A stretch of 64,000 nucleotides of DNA from Phallusia mammillata (taxonomy: Eukaryota > Chordata > Ascidiacea > Phlebobranchia > Ascidiidae). Below the pieces are notes generated by a model. That model worked only from the letters and a program-made list of their open reading frames with translations, had not been told where the DNA came from and searched no databases. The stretch lies in assembly GCA_003260075.1 (NCBI GenBank), contig QLIY01000155.1, forward strand, positions 117,391 through 181,390. The letters run 5' to 3'. Below, piece after piece: positions 21,468-34,300 of the stretch (position 1 is its first letter; each line of letters opens with the position of its first letter). Made by a program: the position numbers and the translations under genes.

Positions 21468-24400
21468 TGCGCGTTATAAAAAGTCCACCTAATCTAAATC
21501 AGCGCAATGAGATGCCAGTTAAGCACGGTTCAGGGTATATGAGTCATTCTCTGCTGCCAACTTGGCGGGGACAACAACAAGAGCTGGAACCCAACGGAGA
21601 CAAGCTTGATGATAGATGACAGCCGTTTCCGTTCGGGGCACGCGTTCCAAACCCGGAAAGAAATAGACTTGCCACACAAGCTTCAATCCTGTTCTGGCCA
21701 AATAACACTAAGTAACAGTTACTGTAACTTAAATTGGACACATATTAGGTTAGAAACGCAAACGCACATTTTGATGTTTTTGTCACTGAAGAAGAACTGT
21801 GCGTTTTAGGATATGCCATTATCCTGATAAAGGCGCCTCGTATGGGACGTTAAAGTAACGTCGGTTGTTAAAGATAAAACTTTAGGCCGTATAAGCTAAT
21901 ACCTAGGTTGCATTATATTATGTATATTAGGGCAAAGCGCTACGTTGGCAACAAAAGCCGGAAATGTTGCGGCCACTTTTGGGTTAAACTGATATAAACT
22001 CACCAATTCCCCAAGGACGAAATAATCAAGTAAAAGTCTTTCAATGCAAGCTGACTAATTGTGAGCGTAATGCATTTAGGCGATATCCGGTTCACAACAG
22101 ATAAAACTTCAACAAAAAACAGTTGCTTTAATTCGAATTAAGTCTTGTCAACATGATCGATTGCTATTGTATTAGTCAAATACATTAGCTACCCAGTTGC
22201 AAGTAGATATTCCCATCGAGACAAAAAGTACATACCATGAATAATCGGGAAAAACAAATTATCCCAAGTTCGACGATGACCTACTTCACTTTTAATTAGG
22301 TCCGACAGTTTTCAAAAAGAATTCATTCGAAAAATTCATCTGAGAAATACAAAACTTTCAAGCAAATAACATTATATTTACCAATGATGTACGTAATAGC
22401 ACACATGTAGAATTAAACATAAGCTTCGAAAAATAGAAAATACTGATGAGAAAAATAACTTGCATTGAAACGTATCCATTACATTTAAAATGTCTTCGAG
22501 TTAAGTTTCCTAAAATGCAACTTTTTAAAAGTGTGTACAAAAATAAACTAAACAACGAGATTAATTTTCAGCTTAAAGTTCTTGAAATATCAAAACCAGT
22601 CTACCTTTAGTTGTTCGTAAGTCAAATAAAGTTTTAAGGTCAATCAAACTTTCGGATTGGTCAATCTATAGTTGCCGTAGAAACGCTAACAATGGCTGGA
22701 TCGCTAGCTATTGTTTGTCAACTTCCCACGATCATAGAATCCACAAAGTTAATCATATGAAAGTGTGGCGTGAAACGAGCCTTGTTAGTGATCACGGCTC
22801 ATTAAACCCGCACACTGAAGCGTCGGAAGCCGTGAAATTCTTATCTTTTCAACGACGTGAAACAATGAAATTGACGCGGGAACGTCGAGATGATATGAAA
22901 TACGTTTGGCAATTGAAAATTGTCATTGGAAATCTTAGAAGTATTTGACACATAAATTTATGATCAGATTATGTTTGAATAAGGAACTAAAGATCGTGAC
23001 GCAAGTGTATATAAATCTTAGAAGTATTTGACTGTGCATCGCGACGCCCTGGTGCGTCGTTTCAATTTTCCAAGGGCGTCACAGAATAGTTCCGTTTCGT
23101 GGGTTTTTGTTGTTGTATTAATAAACACAACTTTAATAATAAGTTTCCTCATTAACTTTTATTTGCTGGTGCATCGCAAGTCCACAAAACTTTTCCAGGG
23201 GCGTCGCAACAAAAAAGTTTGAGAACCACTGGTTTACCGTGATAACTGTACTTAACCGGTATTTTTTTGAAAACTACAAGCACAACGGAACAATTTTCAC
23301 GACAAAAAACTCCCTGTGTATCAAAGCTCCGGTTTGATTTACCAATCGTGCTGTGCACGACAACAGGTTATGTCCTGTTGCCCTAAGCATTTCCAAATAA
23401 TGTCTTTGCCATTTGCAAGAAAGCACCAAGGTGAGGACACAGGGTATAAACAATTTTACCACGCCGCAAAGGCACAAAATTATAATTAGTAATTGTGTTA
23501 AACGTAGACGATAAACCGAAGGCCACGTGAACTGTGAGTCACCTGGGAAACTACGTAGAAAGGTGACATCAGACTAATAAACCTAGACAGGTGGAAGCAT
23601 TTGATGCAGCACGATTACAACAAGCGTCGACGGCGTTTATCGTCGTTTTGGCGTGATTAAATTATTCGTTAGGTGCAATTACTCTCTGGGGACCAGAATT
23701 CAGTTACACATGTCAACAATGCGATCAAGGGCGGACCAATCACCGAACGCAGGGAACAAGTGTCTCCTGGCAACAAGGGACACAATGACAATGAGATGTT
23801 TTGGATCAAATCAAGAAAACTGTGTAACAATACCTGTGTGTCCAGAATCAGTGATACTTTAGCATTTTAAATGAGATACACAGTATAACTTTGAGGTGGT
23901 ATTCTGAAGTGGAAAACATAGAACCATTTAAATCACACATAAGAAAGCAAATTAAACTTCGAAGTCGCAATTAAACAGCAAAGTTATCAACATTTACTTC
24001 GTCAGTATACGCGCTCTTGCATTTGAAAACAAACGGTTTGGTCGGAAAAAGTTTAAGTGAATTAAACGCATGTCAGAAACGTTCAGTTGTATAATTAACA
24101 CATTGTGTTTTATGACAAAGAAATGTTCATGTAGATAGTGATACACGATAAACCCTTAAAAGCAAAACCAAATCTACCTACAATTTTCTTGAACAAATTG
24201 TCCATCGCTACTTCATATGTCAGAGTATTTCGCAATCATTTGTCAACGTCGTCGCTTGGCCCTGTGACGTAACAAAGAGTTTTTTCGCAAATAAAAGTGA
24301 AAAACTCCAGACTGGAAGCGAGAGAAAAAAATGGCGACTGGTGGAACGACGGATATGCCAAGAGTAGCCCCGCCTGTTTTTGCACTCGAGGTCGAGGCAA

Positions 24401-24654
24401 TGTGATGTAAATTCGAAATGAGATGCGACACATTCGTCGAGAAGAAAGCATTAATTAATATCAAGCAAATAAAGGGTGTTTGTTTTGATTGCAGCGCATT
24501 TGGTAAAAGTTGAACAGCATGTGAACGACTGAAGAAAACTCCAAGATAACAGAAACTGAATGAATAAGTGTTAGAGTTAGCAGGAGAGCAAGCGCACTTT
24601 AGGGATTCTACTTCTGCAAGCAACAGGAAAACACAAGGTAAATTTGAATCAAAA
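21468..24654. other. Intergenic, upstream of engrailed
   Basis: A dispersed-repeat block is at ~21800-21880 (an AAAGGCGCCTCG..GGGACGTTAAAG..ACGTCGGTTG segment, the inverse of the core seen in LU gene 2 intron 3). A hAT fragment is at 23031-23231. Short open frames at 22715-22948 and 23653-23870 lack family motifs. The remainder probably holds engrailed regulatory DNA, but no individual site can be supported by eye. Confidence 0.35.
23031..23231. mobile_element. hAT-like MITE, left end truncated
   Basis: It shares the TGGTGCGTCGTTTCAATTTT and GGGGCGTCGCAACAAAAAAG blocks with the element at 4530-4744 and ends GAGAACCACTG. The first ~15 bases of the left terminal repeat are missing. Confidence 0.8.
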
Positions 24655-26503
24655 ATGTGCGCTGCACAGGTGTTAGCTTGTTCGCCACGGGAAAGAAACG
24701 ACAGTAAACAGAACAAACGGGTACCCAACTTTCTTATCGATACAATTCTAAACAAAATACCACATGACACCACAGCACCGATGGTGTCGCCGTCTGCATC
24801 GATGTTGCTAGGGCGACAGAGTTTTGACATGCAACGGGAACGTGCGCTTTTAGCGTATGCGCACCAGTTGACGAGGTGGGGTGTATGGATTCAAACGGCA
24901 AAAGCAACATCCAGCCAATACGCGACTTCGCTTAAGTCAACGCTACATAAGAACAAGACGAAAGAAACTAAAGTTTGGAATCCGATCCATTCTTATTCCG
25001 ACCACCTGACGTCAGAAGGCGGGAGTACCACTGATGAAGATGAAAACCACATTGGCAAGCTGCGTCAAATGTCCAACGTTCTGGCAAAAGAAGAGAACGA
25101 GGTTGCAGCGACAGGAAAAATCGACGTTCAGAAAATTGCCACTGCCAACTTGACAAATTTGCAGAACGAGAAAAAATTAAACAGCAACGAAGCGAAGGAG
25201 GGTAAGAACCAAGCGTTGTGGCCAGCGTGGGTATACTGTACCAGGTATTCCAATCGACCATCTGCAGGTAAGTTGTATAACAGCAGAACATAAGTGTAAC
25301 AAAGATGAACATTTAGCTATGACTGGGTCCAGCATTGATGTATTCATGCACCACAACGAATATGGCACACTCGTATATGTAAATCATAGTGGCCAAGACC
25401 TGGCTTAAAATCGGCAAATAAGACGTTAAATGGGCTGGTGTACTATGGTGTTGGTGTATCAGCATCATCTTGTCTATGTCATTGGACACATCAGTAGCAC
25501 TAAAGCTTGGAAAATGCATTTTGCCCCAACACCTGATCAACATTGCACTACCCGCAATAACTAGTTAAATCGGATTTTCGCCTTTCTTCAATAGAAAATA
25601 TATCATTTGTGGTACGATAAAACGCGAAAATAAGGTGTTTGCAAATAAAAAGTCATAAAATTGTACAAAAAAATAATACTCAAACTGTATAACTTTTCTT
25701 CTTTTGCTGTCACTTCTAAATGTTGATTTCAGGTCCACGCACGCGAAAAAACCAACGTAAAAACCGACTTTCAAAGACGGATGGAAACGACGACAAACGG
25801 GCAAGAACAGTTTTTTCCCCTGAACAGCTCGATGAACTCCAGGTATTTTTTATGTCACCGACACTTGCTTAAGTTTAAACAAAAAGTGTTTGAAGTATAT
25901 TTGATCGAAGGTGCTGGGTTTTCTATTGCTTTCATTGCTTCTTCACTTTCTACTTTGGTGAAAATGACTGAATGAATGTTACTTAGTTGAGAAACTTAGT
26001 AGTAACGTAGATATGTAGATAACAAAGTAGATATGAACAAGACATTGCAAAAGTCGATAGTGTTACCAAATGCCATTAGGTTTTGATTTAAAAAACAAAC
26101 AAATTTAAGGCCATGTTATTAATTAATAAGAAACACGTTGCGTTTCATTCAATACTGGTCTTTTCAGAACATGATTTGTATCCTAAATTAAGATAAGCTT
26201 ACTATAAAAAAAACAGTCAAAAACATTGAATCAATGTTAAGAAAAACTGCTTGTACTGGTCGAATGTCCTCGAACCAGGATTTCATATACACTGATTCTT
26301 TTACTGTTTACATTATTTGCAAAACCCTCCATCACGCATATGCCATAGTTTGTACCAAATTCTTCGGTTGTTTTGTTCGAGTTTACTTTTAGGGTTTAAA
26401 GATGTTTATATTTTACAGAGAGAATTTAACGAGAGTCAGTATTTGACTGGAGAAAGAAGAGTGCGACTTGCAAACAACCTCGGACTAACAATGGCACAAA
26501 TCA

Positions 26504-26591
<88 letters not shown>

Positions 26592-27110
26592 GTTTTATTG
26601 TATTGTTTTAACGTATTTTGAGATCTTTGTTTAAAATTAGCTGTGTTTTAATGTTTTCAGCTTTCATTCATGTACTTCGAAACAGCCTAAACATTGGGAC
26701 AAAAATAGAAAAGTAAAGCAAAAAACTTGTTATGGTTAAATAACTTTATAACTAACTAAGTTCAAACAACTAACATATATGTTAAATGCGGAAAGCTGAA
26801 AAATAAATTATGTTCATTAGTTACGAAAATATTCCAGGTAATCACAGAAAAGTCTGGCACATTTGCATTTCGCCAGAACTATATGTACACAAGTAATTTT
26901 TTAGAACCCTTAAAAATAGCTTCTCGTTTCGCAGTTTGGTTTCAGAACAAGCGCGCCAAGGTGAAGAAGAACAGCGGGGCGCAGAATGTCCTTGCAATGC
27001 AACTTCGAGCACAAGGATTGTACGACCACAGCACATATTCGGCGTCAAACAACACCAACACCATAATCGCCACCACCAACAACAGTCACAACGAGCAAGA
27101 AAAGATTTAG
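24655..27110 (+). CDS. en: Engrailed homeodomain transcription factor
   Basis: Nuclear DNA-binding repressor. Exons: 24655-25267, 25733-25842, 26419 to about 26505, 26935-27110, about 328 residues if one donor base is restored at the end of exon 3. EH1 Groucho-binding motif NFLIDTILN at ~25-33. EH2/EH3 [18 protein letters not shown] then PRTR at ~188-209. Homeodomain ~225-284 ([38 protein letters not shown]; Gln50, Asn51 present). EH5 [20 protein letters not shown] then HST follows. The [12 protein letters not shown] and AQGLYDHST strings make the engrailed assignment firm. The start is the first in-frame ATG after a stop. Exon 3 ends at AQIK and is followed directly by 84 C; the expected G|GT donor is absent from the sequence. 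A poly(A) signal is at 27309-27314. Confidence 0.95.
26506..26589. repeat. Poly-C run, 84 bases, at the engrailed exon 3 end
   Basis: It starts on the base after the Lys46 codon of the homeodomain and replaces the expected splice donor. Confidence 0.95.
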
Positions 27111-28174
27111 GTACTCAGCCCTGCAAGCACAATCTCTGTAGCACAAGTGAAAGTGTTTTCATTTAAAGGCCAGTGTGTCTCAACACTGAATCTTTGAGTT
27201 CAAGCGCGTCCGTGAGTCTGCAACTACATCGTGACTTACAAAAAACTTCATAATACATGTTTTTTATTTATTGAGTTTGGTAGCCGTTATGCAGAAATGA
27301 CTAGAGATAATAAAGGTTGAGAAACATTGTGTCAAAACGACAGCACTATTCGTTTAATTAACGCTATATTAGCTAACGTCAGTTTCACATTACAACATTG
27401 TGTCCATGCTCATTGTGTTCCGTTTCCCCTTTCCCCCAAAAGGTGATTTTATGACACCTTATAATAGCCGGGATTTGCACTAAACAACAACACAAAACAA
27501 CACTAAACAACAACACAAAACATTCAACCCCATTCTGAGTTTCACAAACACAATTTTCGTTTCCTGTGACAAAAATGACAACAAGTTTCTTTTTCCATTT
27601 TCCAACGTTTACCATCCAGCATTTCCTGTTTTTTCACTCGTTCTTATCGCATTCGCATTGTAATAAAGTCGATATGAAGTGTACCATTCTGTGTGTTCAT
27701 CAGTCTTGCTGGTAAACTAGTTTAGTGATACCAACACATGAAACAAGGCCAAGAATGTTTGGTTAGAAATGGCTACGAAGTTTAGCGAAAGTTTTCACGA
27801 AAATAAAATAGGTAATTTTATTCTGTGTGTTAATCAGTCTTACTGGCAGATTGATTTAGTGATACCAGTTCCAACACATTTAATTGGGCCAAGTATGTCT
27901 GGTTAGAAACAGCTACAAAGCTTTGCGAAAGTTTTGACGAAAAGAAAACAATTTTTTTCAGTTCGGCAACTGGCGTGCCATGATATAAGTGCAACTCAAC
28001 AAAACAGGAACGTTGATCCTCCACAAAATTAAACAATTCAACAAATGACGAAAAAAACCTTTTCTCATACAGTGCACACCGCAATGTTTTCCATTTTGTG
28101 GTCACTAGTGTGCTGCCAACATTGAATGGCAGATTTTAACAGCATTACAAACAAGGATTACTGCAAATGTGTCC
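27111..28174. other. Intergenic, downstream of engrailed, with a diverged duplication
   Basis: The engrailed poly(A) signal is at 27309-27314. Bases ~27681-27815 and ~27825-27955 are diverged direct repeats (shared CTGTGTGTT.ATCAGTCTT and AGCGAAAGTTTT-type blocks). No gene is recognised. Confidence 0.45.
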
Positions 28175-28182
28175 ATTTAAAC

Positions 28183-28340
28183 CAGTGGTTCTCAACTCGT
28201 TTCGGGCCATGGACCACCGCGCAAGTAAAAATAATATCGTGGACCATTTTATTTTTGAGCAAGATTGAAGTACACATACAAAACTACTATTTGGGCTTGA
28301 AATATAATTCTTTTAAACCGATTTTCAAGAAGTGTGATAC

Positions 28341-28382
<42 letters not shown>

Positions 28383-28445
28383 ATAATCTCTAGTTTATCA
28401 ACAAACTTAGTGGACGTCCTGTGGACCACCAGTTGAGAACCACCG
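28183..28445. mobile_element. hAT-like MITE with perfect TSD (CAGTGGTTCTCAACT family)
   Basis: Ends CAGTGGTTCTCAACTC / AGTTGAGAACCACCG, with GGACCACCG arms. Target duplication ATTTAAAC at 28175-28182 and 28446-28453. The element contains a 40-base C run (28343-28382). Confidence 0.93.
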
Positions 28446-29018
28446 ATTTAAACAAACCTAACAGACTTGTTAATACAGTATCACAATGGAAATCAGAAAG
28501 GTTTTAAGGGACTGTACATTGCTTCCTATACGTTTAACTTGGTGTGAATTTTGAAGGTTTTGTAAGTGTGACGTGAACACGAGCATAAAGTAGCTGACAG
28601 TGACATCAGTAATTGCTAAAAGCGGTGGCCAATAAATTGTATTCAATACATTCAATTGCTATTTTGTTTTGATAAAGTAACGCTGAATCCCCCCCCCCTA
28701 TGTAATATGCAATAATCTCTAGTTTATCAACAAACTTAGTGGACGTTCTGTGGACCACCAGTTGAGAACCACCGATTTAAACAAACCTTACAGACTTGTT
28801 AATACAGTATCACAATCGAAATCAGAAAGGTTTTAAGGGACTGTACATTGCTTCCTATACGTTTAACTTGGTGTGAATTTTGAAGGTTTTGTAAGTGTGA
28901 CGTGAACACGAGCATAAAGTAGCTGACAGTGACATCAGTAATTGCTAAAAGCGGTGGCCAATAAATTGTATTCAATACATTCAATTGCTATTTTGTTTTG
29001 ATAAAGTAACGCTGAATA
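28383..29018. repeat. ~306-bp near-identical direct duplication split by a C run
   Basis: 28383-28688 is repeated at 28712-29018 with only a few substitutions. The first copy ends at a 10-base C run (28689-28698). The duplicated block includes the right half of a hAT element plus its target duplication and flank, so it was copied after the insertion. Confidence 0.9.
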
Positions 29019-30065
29019 TTTTAATCATGAACATTACTGCCAAGGAACTGGTGTATAAAGAATACATCGTTCAGACGTTTCGACAATCTCTGTTGTCATA
29101 ATCAGTGCAACGCTGAATAATTTGTTGGTTTGCCTGCACTGCAAGCTGTGCTCGAAGTAGAGGATCTAATATTTCCCACATAACACGATTTACAAACGGG
29201 TCGATTCCTCGTTTCTTATCTTTTTACGGCTCATTACATCATACCCCTAATCCTTAGAAAAATTACTTCATCGTGGTATTGTAAATGATTCCATTCGACA
29301 CGCGAACTAACGAAAGCTCATAGTCCAACCGTTACGAACAGGAATGACAAATCCTCAACAAACCAATCGAAGGGATATGTGTTGATGTATGCAGAAACCG
29401 TTGAGGACTAATGGGTACAGTAATCAACCAATTACTGTTTAAATTGTGAAAAAATAAGAAGCTGAAACTGACATATATATTCCATGTAAATTCATCGAGT
29501 TACTTAAAAATTACTTTCATTCTCAGATAATAAATAATCGCACAAAGGTAAATCATTTAAACACATGTGGCAAATTAAATTAAAAAGACAATTTTCATGT
29601 AATGTTCATTGCAGATTGCACACAGCCAAACTACTATTTTTGTTCCCTTTAAATTAAGGTATAAAATACGCCCCAGGTTGCATTCTTTGGAGGTATCAGA
29701 GATTCTACACAAAATAAAAATTTAGCCTACTAGTTGGTTACATGCGGTGTGATATCTACGACCTCTTGTTCAACTTGCGGATAACAGGTAGTTAAACTTT
29801 ACCATTGACCTTTAAGCAGGATGAGGAAACAAAATTTCATCCCTCATGCAAGGAATTCATTCTATCACTGTTAATATAATCGAACGTTGTCGGACAGAAC
29901 GAGCCGATAAATTGATTGCGCTCAGCCATGGAGTTCAATGCTGACATTTTGAACGAAATCCTTGTTTTTCGGTGAGGCATTGAAAGTTCGCAGGGTTAAC
30001 TGCGGGCCAAAGTAGGGCATTCAGTGTTAAATATCGACAATTTGTTGTGCTATGCTGTAAGTAAA
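29019..30065. other. Intergenic, no gene seen
   Basis: A dispersed-repeat-like block (CAGACGTTTCGACAATCTCT) is near 29075. No open frame with a recognisable motif is present. Confidence 0.35.
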
Positions 30066-30089
30066 GGGCGTGTCGTTTGATTATGAGAC

Positions 30090-30700
30090 TGTGTTGGGGT
30101 TACTGTGGGACAACAGTGAGTCTTTCCAAGTTGAATTGAATACGAAAAGTTTGTTGGGGTTACTGTGGGACAACNNNNNNNNNNNNNNNNNNNNNNNNNN
30201 NNNNNNNNNNNNNNNNNNNNNNNNNNNNNNNNNNNNNNNNNNNNNNNNNNNNNNNNNNNNNNNNNNNNNNNNNNNNNNNNNNNNNNNNNNNNNNNNNNNN
30301 NNNNNNNNNNNNNNNNNNNNNNNNNNNNNNNNNNNNNNNNNNNNNNNNNNNNNNNNTCGGGGTTACTGTGGGACAACTGCGTGTCTTTCCAGGTTGAATT
30401 AAATACGAAAAGTTTGTCGGGGTTACTGTGGGACAACTGCGTGTCTTTCCAGGTTGAATTAAATACGAAAAGTTTGTCGGGGATACTGTGGGACAAAAGA
30501 GAGTCTTTCCAAGTTGAATTAAATACGAAAAGTTTGTTGGGGTTACTGTGGGACAACTGCGTGTCTTTCCAGGTTGAATTGAATACGAAAAGTTTGTCGG
30601 GGTTACTGTGGGACAACTGCGTGTCCTTCCAGGTTGAATTGAATACGAAAAGTTTGTCGGGGTTACTGTGGGACAACTGCGTGTCTTTCCAGATTGAATA
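30090..30700. repeat. 60-bp minisatellite interrupted by an assembly gap
   Basis: Units of 60 bp (GGTTACTGTGGGACAAC..TTTCCAGGTTGAATT..ACGAAAAGTTTG) occur before and after a run of 182 N (30175-30356). About two units are visible on the left and six on the right. As 60 is a multiple of three, long open frames exist on both strands; I treat these as a by-product. Confidence 0.92.
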
Positions 30701-31307
30701 TCAAAATTTTGTTGCGGCTATTGCGGTAAGGTCTATAGGCTTCACCCAATAATCTTGAACTTGTGTTCAACCAAGAGAAAAAAAACATACAAAAAAGCAT
30801 AGGACCAATTTTATAAAAGAAATATAAGCTCTGGTAGAAATGTTGAATAATAATTTAGGAGATTCGCTGAAGTTAAAATCCACAAATGATTTATCAGAAC
30901 GAAAATCACCCACACCAACGAAACATCGAAGCGTTTTAATTTAAACAAATACATTGCCGGGGTATTCAATGACGTTTTCACGTAAGCAATTTGTCTCGTT
31001 AAAAATTCGCGTAAACGGCTGCTGTAGTTCGCAGATTCTTCGCAATAACTAAAAAAACTGTGTGAAAACATAAGCGAAAGGAATGACGTTTCAAATATTT
31101 CACACTAGTTGAACTCATGTGATGGTTAAACTTGACCATGTACTTTTAGTCAGGTCAAGCTTTTAGGCAGTTCTGCTTTTGGTTAAAGTAATTTTGAAAT
31201 ACCTGTTTTGCGTTCCCAACCAAAAACAAACTTGCAAAAGTTAGAAAAAACGGTTTAAGGCAAGTAGCGATTTTTTCCAGGTCAATTCGCACTAATTGAG
31301 AAAAAAT

Positions 31308-31341
<34 letters not shown>

Positions 31342-34300
31342 CTTTGATCGAGTGGAAAAGTCGCCTCCATATGTTTTTAAGAGACAGAAGAAGCAATGAG
31401 ATTACAATGGAGCCTCTCCAGGGAGCACTTGCTTCCAAGGCTGGCGCCAGGAAATGAGTTTGCAATGGATCTAACATCTGAAAATTGGTCGCTTGATCGA
31501 TTGCCTGATCCTTCAGCCATTGTTTGCGCACACAGACACGTTATTGTGCTGTCACAGGCAACGTTAACCAGGTCATACTGTGACGAAATAAGGTTTGATT
31601 CCCTCCCAACCGTCACAGTGGGAGGGAAATTAAAGCCACTGTATTCAGATTATGGAATGATATTATTTAACTACGTGGTACATCTTTTTTAAGCCTCACA
31701 AAAACCGAAGACCACGTTCGTACGGGGCAATTGTCTAGTTTAAATATAAAAATACAAACTAAAAGACATCAACAAAGAATTGTTGTCCGTGCGTTAAAGT
31801 TCAACCCAAATGCTTTGGTTTTAATAAGTACCAACACCTTTAAAATAACAAATTATTCTGGATACACTCTCCGTGTGAGCACAAACTAAGACCATCTAAA
31901 GAATGCTCTTTCACAGAAGACCATCTTGGGGGGGGGGTTCCACGTGAACACAAACTAAGACCATCTAAAGAATGCTCTTTCACAGAAGACCATCTTAAAC
32001 ATCTATTTGAGGCCACACACAGACCAACGAACAAGGAATTCGTTAGGGGCAACGTTCTGCGATAAAAAATGGCATACATCTCAATAAGGGGGGGGGGAAT
32101 AAGTACCAACACCAATAAAAAAGCATATCAATCTGGTACATAATCAAATGAAAAAATACCATCAAAGTTGATGATTAAAACATAAATAGGTTCTTTTTTA
32201 AAATTATTTCTCTTTTAGGAAAAATGATCTAAGTTATAATAGTTTTTCAAAGGGGGGGGGGCCTATTTTAGGCCACACACAGACCAAATAACAAGGAACT
32301 CGTTAGGGGCAACGTTCTGCGATAAAAAATGGCATACATCTCAATAAAATTATTTTCTATGTGGTCAAAGTGTTAAAATCCAACCCAAATGCGCTGATTT
32401 CGTACCAATACCTATAAAAATCAATCTGAGACATAATCAAATGAGAAAATACCATCAAAGTTGACATAAATACACACATAAATATTAAAACATAATTAGG
32501 TTCTTTTTTAAAATTAAGCTTATTTCTCTTTTAGGAAAAATGATCTAAGTTATAATAGTTTTTCAAACAAATTTTACACTAATCGTAACATTTATTAATA
32601 TAAGACCATCCAATCTGTAGATACTAGTGTTTGGCTTTGTGATGTTACGAGTTGTGATTATGTAAACTATCCATTGTTTTCGATTAAAATGCAAATTAGC
32701 AAACTTTTTATTTTTTTATTATACGGTAACAAGTAAAATGAGAAAGAATAGGAACAAAACAAGAAATACGCTAAGTCAAGTACGCGACAATCAAAGGCCG
32801 GACCACGGGGGGGGGGGTCAGGGCGTTTGTTGGTTTTAGTTGCAAGTAGGAATTCCGCAAATTAGCAAACTCAAAGTCGAAAAATCCTGTGTGATAAATA
32901 GTGACACCAAACGGAGCAACAGCATCAAGTATTCAGCCTAAAGTGGGCGCTAAAGAACCACAAGAAGAAAACAAAAAAATATAAGACATAAAATATGACT
33001 AAATAGTCTATGGCCTGGTCCATGTACAAACATAAAGAACCTGATCGGGATTTGTTTTTGCAAGCATCCTAGGTTCGAACCTCATGATAAAAACCGTAAA
33101 TAATTTTTAACGCCGTCTTTTAAGCCCCGCGTTACAAAACAATAGCAAAGCACAGAACTAATTTTTTCCATGTCGTCTTTAAAGTACTGTGTTACAAGAC
33201 AATAGCAAATCGCTGAACTAACTAATCAATTCAAAACACTCTTCAACGCTTTACACATAATGCAAAACCATACAAACCGAGCGAAATTGTTTTACGCTGG
33301 ACAACTTGAATGCAACATTTTGAAAGATTTAAACGACCACCCAAATTAAAGGATCCGAACAGAAATTACGTCATGCAAACCAGTACTGTAAAAGGCAAAC
33401 ACGCAGTGGTCTGTCAGAAATTGTAGTAGTACGAACAAATTTGATAAACTGAACATAAGGAATACAATACGAGCGTCATTGACCAATATCGACTATTGGT
33501 TGCACAGTACCTTATTTCCGCAAAACAAACGCATGCCTTACAGTTAACCAGCAACATAACGTCTGATGTTGTACTGGGGTTACCATATCTCTGTGAGCAA
33601 AATTTCGGACGTTTTCAATAAATATCTTCGACGACACCATACATGCGTTGCAATGCTTTTGCATTATGCATCGCACGTTGTTACATGTTACCAACACGGA
33701 CAGTCCCATTTTTGACATAACAGCATTACTATCACAGAGATAAAATGTTAGTTTTGTTTCCTAATAAGTTTCATAACCGAAAGCGCAGCGAAGAAAGTTT
33801 GCCTACTTGACGAAACCAATTCAATATTTTGACAGAAACACAACGTGGGCGAAAAAGCAGCGCAAAAAGATTGCCTGACGTTATGTCGACAGCAAACCCA
33901 TCATTATGGGATTCATTAAATCCCGCGCTTTATTGTGTACCACGTCAAATCCACATGTCATGTAATTGTGACGCTGTACGTTGAGAGTCAAGATTGTAAT
34001 GACAGGGAGTCGGTACACAATATGAACGTTACAAAGATGTGACGTACAAGCGTATGAGAAGAAGGTAACACTTAGGCAAGAGTTGACCACGCCTCCGTAT
34101 CTCACAAACGATTTATTGAAATGCGTGGAAGTCCGGCAACAGAAAGGGATATGTACGCAGGACGTAATGCATTAGGTAGGAGAATAAGTCAAAACAGTTG
34201 TCAAGGCTTCTTACGTTGTAAACGATAAATAATGGTGACCTATTGCTTGTCTTACAAGAGAGATATGCTATGTCAAAAAGATTTCATCGGTGAAGGAATA

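Noticed and set aside
24243-24830. 195-residue minus-strand open frame
   Set aside because: It is antisense to engrailed exon 1 and has no family motif.
28470-28984. Two identical 61-residue minus-strand open frames
   Set aside because: They are the same non-coding block duplicated around a C run.
30090-30700. CRISPR-like array
   Set aside because: Units are contiguous 60-bp repeats without unique spacers, in an animal genome.
31396-31692. 98-residue plus-strand open frame
   Set aside because: No recognisable motif, no flanking exons and located in a repeat-damaged stretch; kept only as a mention.
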